A DNA stretch of 64,000 nt from Spirochaetota bacterium (GTDB lineage Bacteria > Spirochaetota > UBA4802 > JAFGJZ01): positions 1-64,000 of the forward strand of contig JAFGRW010000127.1 of the NCBI GenBank assembly GCA_016934935.1, given 5' to 3'. Shown in pieces: positions 64,000 to 64,000 of the stretch; within the stretch, counting starts at the first letter, position 1; each line of letters begins with the position of its first letter. Position numbers and translations under genes: made by a program. The notes below the pieces were generated by a model, which was given only the letters and a program-made list of their open reading frames with translations, searched no databases and was not told where the DNA came from.

Positions 64000-64000
64000 T

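Overview
This 64 kb window is ordinary chromosomal DNA of a two-membrane bacterium with modest G+C (about 40% by eye). It encodes outer-membrane barrels, a trimeric-type porin, two RND exporters and many lipoproteins with loose lipoboxes such as VFSC, IVSC and LLTC. Several features together suggest a free-living, sugar-using spirochaete (Spirochaetota): a sugar-sensor domain fused to GGDEF, a FecR-domain protein beside a class III cyclase, an XPB-type helicase, a DUF4015 protein, lysine 2,3-aminomutase with beta-lysine acetyltransferase, and a TsuA/YeeE transporter. The phylum call is inference; there is no rRNA or tRNA gene in the window.

Layout. 1-5.5 kb: tail of an Rpn-type nuclease gene, a repeat-rich gap, a GH1 beta-glucosidase and small or unknown genes. 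5.7-18.8 kb: a dispersed phosphate (Pho) regulon. pstC-pstA lie on the plus strand, pstB-phoU-phoB-phoR on the minus strand, and pstS diverges from pstB. A GLUG-repeat lipoprotein and a chemoreceptor sit inside it. I see 11-bp-phased Pho-box-like repeats before pstC, pstS and pstB. 19-25 kb: a porin, an unknown outer-membrane protein and a solitary RND exporter. 25-32.6 kb: a DUF2087 regulator, then a tightly packed cyclase/FecR/outer-membrane-protein operon and a coupled pair comprising an unknown protein and a stand-alone Lon N-domain protein. 33-41 kb: an XPB helicase overlapping a DUF4015 lipoprotein gene, an aldo/keto reductase, a GH5 glycosidase and envelope proteins. 42-49 kb: the second copy of a small putative RHH-type family, a TetR-RND pair and a sugar-sensor/GGDEF protein. 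49.5-54 kb: a GGDEF protein, a D-lyxose isomerase family protein and ablA-ablB (osmolyte synthesis). 54-57.7 kb: a cysteine-rich lipoprotein and a GH3 glycosidase. 57.7-61.9 kb: a six-gene sulfur/selenium-type operon (YeeE, TusA, cysteine desulfurase, Mpv17-like membrane protein, DUF3343, LysE). 62-64 kb: a 19-bp tandem repeat, a small barrel-like protein, a strongly structured intergenic element with AGGAT hairpin loops, and a PIN toxin/antitoxin pair running off the right edge.

The best candidates for undescribed biology are the cyclase-FecR-barrel operon (26.2-31.2 kb), the cloverleaf-like element at 63.1 kb with CsrA-site-like hairpins, the Mpv17-like gene in the sulfur/selenium operon, and the paired small proteins at 4.4 and 42.0 kb that share an almost identical promoter. 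No CRISPR array, prophage or complete insertion sequence was seen.
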